Shown here piece by piece: positions 60,241-64,000 of a DNA stretch of 64,000 nucleotides. How positions within the stretch are numbered: position 1 is the stretch's first letter; every line of letters starts with the position of its first letter. The stretch is from Xestospongia bergquistia. Taxonomy: Eukaryota > Porifera > Demospongiae > Haplosclerida > Petrosiidae. A program made the translations under genes and the position numbers. Below the pieces are notes generated by a model. That model searched no databases. It saw only the letters and a list, made by a program, of their open reading frames with translations, and was not told the origin of the DNA. The stretch covers positions 1,865,001 through 1,929,000 of the forward strand of contig OZ014415.1 in NCBI GenBank assembly GCA_963965975.1, read 5' to 3'.

Positions 60241-61800
60241 TGTTGTTTACTATTTTACTGGAGATGATGATGAAATGATTGAGAGTTGTTATAAACTCAA
60301 CAATTAAAATGATACCTGTATCTTTTAAAGTTAAGATTAGTTTAGAATAGGATGGTTAGATGATTGACTTACTGGACATGAGTATTTTACTGCTAGTAAG
60401 TTAATAGAAGACTTCATAAGTAAATGTTTATACCATTTATTCTCTTATAATGTTATAATAACTTGTTCTATACCACTTGTGATCTCGATCTAGTATGGTC
60501 TCATGATAAACTATATGTATAAGTCATATCTATTATTTATTACTAATTTACTAACTATTTATTGTTCTATAGTATAATGAGATATAATGTTCTAATAGTT
60601 GTGAGTTATATATTAACTATAATGTTAGAGCAAAACAAATTCTGTTACATTTAGTAGGTCTATTTCTACTTATTTGTTAATATACCTACTGTAAGTTGAG
60701 TTATTAAATAGTACAATTGACTACTGAATAAACCTTAATGTTTTACAATAGGATGAACAGGTTTAATGGTCACTAGTAGTGATGATCTGGTCTACATTAA
60801 CTAACAACTACTGTAAGTGAAGTTATTAAATAATACAATTGTCTACTGAATAAACTTTAGAATGGACAGGTTTAATGTTCACTGGTGGTGATGATCTGAT
60901 TTACATCAACCGATGACTACTGTAAGTTATATCTGTTATAATATGGTCAATCTTGTACTAAACAACTATTTTAATTGTTTAGAGTTATTTGATCTACTAA
61001 TAGGTGTATATAATGTTAATGTTCTCTGATGACTTAGACTGTAAGTTTGATCTATCATTAATTTGACAATCTTGTACTAAACTATTTCCTTTAATTTATA
61101 GTGAGACATTAATAACTGGATTAGACATGATACTACTCACCCTTTTGTCATTCTAGTAGATTTATGATCTATCTACATCAACTGATGACTCTCATGATAT
61201 ACTATATGTAAGTCATATCTATTATTTATTACTAATTTACTAACTATTTATTGTTCTGTAGTATAATGAGATATAATGTTCTAATGGTTGTGAGTTGTAT
61301 ATTAACTAATATTCTAGAACAAAAACAAATTCTGTTACATTTAGTAGGTCTATTTATAATAACTACTAGAGATGATCTAATAGTGTTTACTGTAAGATGA
61401 CTTATTAAATAGGATGGACAGGTTTAATGGTCACTGGTAATGATGATCTGATCTACATTAACTGATGACTATTGTAAGTATATCTAATGTGGTCAGTTCT
61501 GTAATAAACATCTATTTTAATTGTTTAGAGGAACTTCAATCTACTGTATAGGTGTAAATAATGTGAATGTTCTCTGATAAATTTTTAAAGTAGGTTTGAT
61601 CTATCATTAATTTGACAATCTTGTACTAAATTATTTCCTTTAATTTTATAGTGAGACATTGATAACTGGACTGGAGATGATCTAGTGAGGTTCTCTAATA
61701 ACTACTCTATGTAATATTAATATTTTATAATATATCTTTAGTTGTAATTGATCGCTTTTATTCTGTAGTTGTTCTAGTTGAGTGCTGGGAATAATGACTA
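60241..61800 (+). repeat. Exon/intron-like non-coding modules, copies 3-5
   Basis: Several overlapping module copies. GTAAGTCATATC ... TTCTRTAG intron-like segments start near 60522 and 61207. Single 97-bp-type units lie at about 60588-60665 and 61268-61365, AGACATT-AATAACTGGA segments near 61102 and 61653, and a degraded snoRNA-like copy at about 61780-61830 (C box changed to ATAATGA). Confidence 0.6.
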
Positions 61801-62218
61801 GATTGATGTTGACTAGTCTGAGGTCTCATCAATAAATGGATTTGGAACAACAGGTTGTATGTTATTCTGTCATTACTTTCTAATAATCATGTAGTCCTCC
61901 TTATCTTGTGTTAGCTCATATTCTGTTCATCTTTGTCTTTTTTGTAGCTGTATATAAAACTATCCCTGTATAACCTACTCTATAACGACCCGTTGTCTTA
62001 ATAATAAACCTGATGTCAGACCCTTTCGTACATACTTAATTAACCCCTTCATCATTCTTAAATCCTTTGTGTGTATGTGTGTTGTAGTAATCTTGAAATG
62101 TTCCCATGTGTTTGTCTTGAAATATTCTATATCTGTGTTTGTTGTATAATCTGAAATTATTAATCCCTAGTTTCATAATTGATCTCTTGGTGTGTGAATT
62201 TTACAATCTTATTTGGTT
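61801..62218. repeat. Segmental copy of 58470-58660
   Basis: CTTAATTAACCCCTTCATCATTC and the following TGAAATGTTC, TTTGTCTTGAAAT and ATTATTAATCCCT blocks match 58478-58620 in order. The hairpin arm seen at 58618-58629 is absent here. Confidence 0.65.
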
Positions 62219-62560
62219 AACCCTCTGTCTTTGTATAATTCTGAAATGATAACCCTCTGTATCTGCCATATCACCCTATATTGATAACCCTCTGTATCTG
62301 CCATATCACCCTATATTGATAACCCTCTGTATCTGCCATATCACCCTATATTGATAACCCTCTGTATCTGCCATATCACCCTATATTGATAACCCTCTGT
62401 ATCTGCCATATCACACTATATCACTAACCCACTGTATCTGCCATATTACCCTATATTGATAACCCTCTGTATCTGCCATATTACTCTGTATCTGCCATAT
62501 TACCCTATATTGATAACCCTCTGTATCTGTTGTATTATCCTGTTCTGTTGATCCACTATA
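62219..62560. repeat. 35-bp minisatellite, second array
   Basis: Copies of GATAACCCTCTGTATCTGCC plus ATATCACCCTATATT, several of them identical. Same period and same position in the segmental copy as the array at 58660-59715, but with a different homogenised variant. Confidence 0.93.
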
Positions 62561-63240
62561 TTGGCTGTATTATCCTGGATTGTTAAGATCTATGTGATCG
62601 TGTTATCCTTTATTATTAACCCTCTGTATTTGCTGTATTATCCTGTATTGTGTTTCTGTCGTGTTATCCTTTATTGATACAACTGTATTGTTAATCCTAT
62701 ATAAGTGATGTATGAGTTGATCCTGAACTCTTAATCCTCTGTGTCTGTTATATTATCATGTGTTGTTAATTCTGTGTAACCTAATCCAGAAATGTTAGTG
62801 TTCTGTGTCTATTGTACAATCCAAACTCATTCCTCTGATATTTATACATTTTATTGACATCTATGAATTTCCATTTTTTCATGATTATTCTGAAATATAA
62901 AATTGACATATCATTTTATTGTATTTTTTACTGATTTCTCACTGGTGTCTTGAATTTCTCTTCTTTACTTACTGACATCAAGAATTATTTACTTCCATTA
63001 ATATTTATCTGACAACTGGTATTTTATTACTTAATCCTAACATCCAGTATTTTACTCTGTTATCAATGACTATATTTGGTTTCTTTGTAAACATCTAGGA
63101 TTTTTCTTACTTATTTGTGGGCTAAAGTTTTTTAAGAATTGTTTTTTTCTAGAATTGAAAGTTTCTTATGACTTTCTGAATTCTAGACTCTTCTTTATCT
63201 CTAATAACTGACATTGACTGTTGTAAATTTGAATTATTAA
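62561..63240. repeat. Segmental copy of about 59500-60200
   Basis: Degenerate minisatellite units, then GACATCTA/CATCTAGGA-type sequence and CTAATAACTGACAT, matching the order after the first minisatellite. No gene seen. Confidence 0.55.
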
Positions 63241-63590
63241 GTATATAACATTCTAATGGTTGTGATTTGTATATTAACTATAATTTTAGAACAAAACAAA
63301 TTCTGTTACATTTAGTAGGTCTATTTATAACAACTACTAGAGATGATGTGATGACAGTGATGATCTGATCTATATTAACTGATGATTATTGTATGTTAAT
63401 ATGGTCAATAAACATCTATTTTAATTGTTTAGAGGTATTTGATCTACTATATAGGTGTAAATAATGTCCTCTGATATTTTTTTAAAAGTAAGTTCTATTA
63501 TTAGTTTGACAATCTTGTACTAAACTATTTTATTTAGTTTTATAGTGAAACATTGATACTGGACTGGAGATGATCTAGTAAATAACAATG
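63241..63590 (+). repeat. Exon/intron-like non-coding module, copy 6 (partial)
   Basis: A single 97-bp-type unit (about 63248-63345), then GATGATCTGATCTATATTAAC, TTTAGAGGTATTTGATCTACT, and an acceptor TTTTATAG before AAACATTGATACTGGACTGG. Confidence 0.55.
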
Positions 63591-64000
63591 GCAAACCTTA
63601 TGTTCTACTCTGTAATAGTTATTCATATCTTTGTAGAACACATAGGTCCAATTGCTGCTACACAAAGATACTAATGACTTCTTGCTCAAAAAATATTATG
63701 GTTTGTTAATAATTTGACATTGCAAATTTATCTTGATTATTAAATATCATTTTTTAAAACACGAAATTATTGTTAGTTTGATGACACTAATGGTAAGTAT
63801 CTATAAATGTACAGTGGGTGTTCTTGCTTCAGAGATGATCTTGTCAGGAAAAATTGAAAGGTCTCCATTCTAGTCAAGGAGAGTCCAATAATAAAAGCAC
63901 AGTTAGTACGCACCTACATTTTTATTAGCACTAGTAAATTTAAATGTTTCAGTCAATAAAATAAAATTTGTGTTTATTGATAGACACTGAACTCTAAATT
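63591..64000. other. End of window, nothing recognised
   Basis: AT-rich sequence with no gene, repeat or structured element that I can support. Confidence 0.5.

Noticed and set aside
57700..61500. GATGATCTGATCTACATTAACTGATGAC motifs as additional C/D snoRNAs
   Set aside because: C-like and D-like boxes are only about 15 nt apart and lack a terminal stem, too short for the class.

Overview
The window is AT-rich animal DNA with very short GT-AG introns (mostly 45-60 bp). Its families (Calx-beta, VWA, Ig, FN3, adhesion GPCR) and gene structure best fit a demosponge such as Amphimedon; that is an inference and could not be checked here. All protein genes found are on the + strand.

Layout. (1) 1-6863: the 3' part of an adhesion GPCR with Calx-beta, Ig, EGF, HRM-like, GAIN/GPS and 7TM modules and a triplicated 68-residue cytoplasmic repeat. 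(2) 11078-13922: a complete single-pass receptor with Calx-beta, VWA and Calx-beta modules; one of its Calx-beta exon pairs is closely related to one in the GPCR. (3) 15649-25267 and 28374-38510: two paralogous giant receptors, called A and B here, each with about 16 Ig-like and 6 FN3 modules, one TM segment and a tyrosine-motif tail, made by a tandem duplication of about 12 kb. B is intact (2683 codons by my exon model). A carries a frame-breaking deletion in exon 7 and has lost three tail tyrosines that B keeps. (4) 39743-40866: a decayed gene resembling TMEM267. (5) 41509-42404: a deleted Mutator-like (MULE) transposon with a target duplication. (6) 42.4-64 kb: no protein genes. It holds a promoter-like segment, repeated modules that look like small exons and introns, C/D-snoRNA-like elements, an 11.6-kb array of about 120 copies of a 97-bp unit with higher-order structure, and 35-bp minisatellites.

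Taken together, 1-38.5 kb reads as a cluster of cell-surface adhesion and recognition receptors. The A/B pair looks like a rapidly evolving, allorecognition-style receptor family (inference). The most unusual non-coding object is the 97-bp array: nearly every unit keeps a 5' splice-site-like GTRAGT, a branch-point-like TTAACTAAT and a TTYTAG acceptor.
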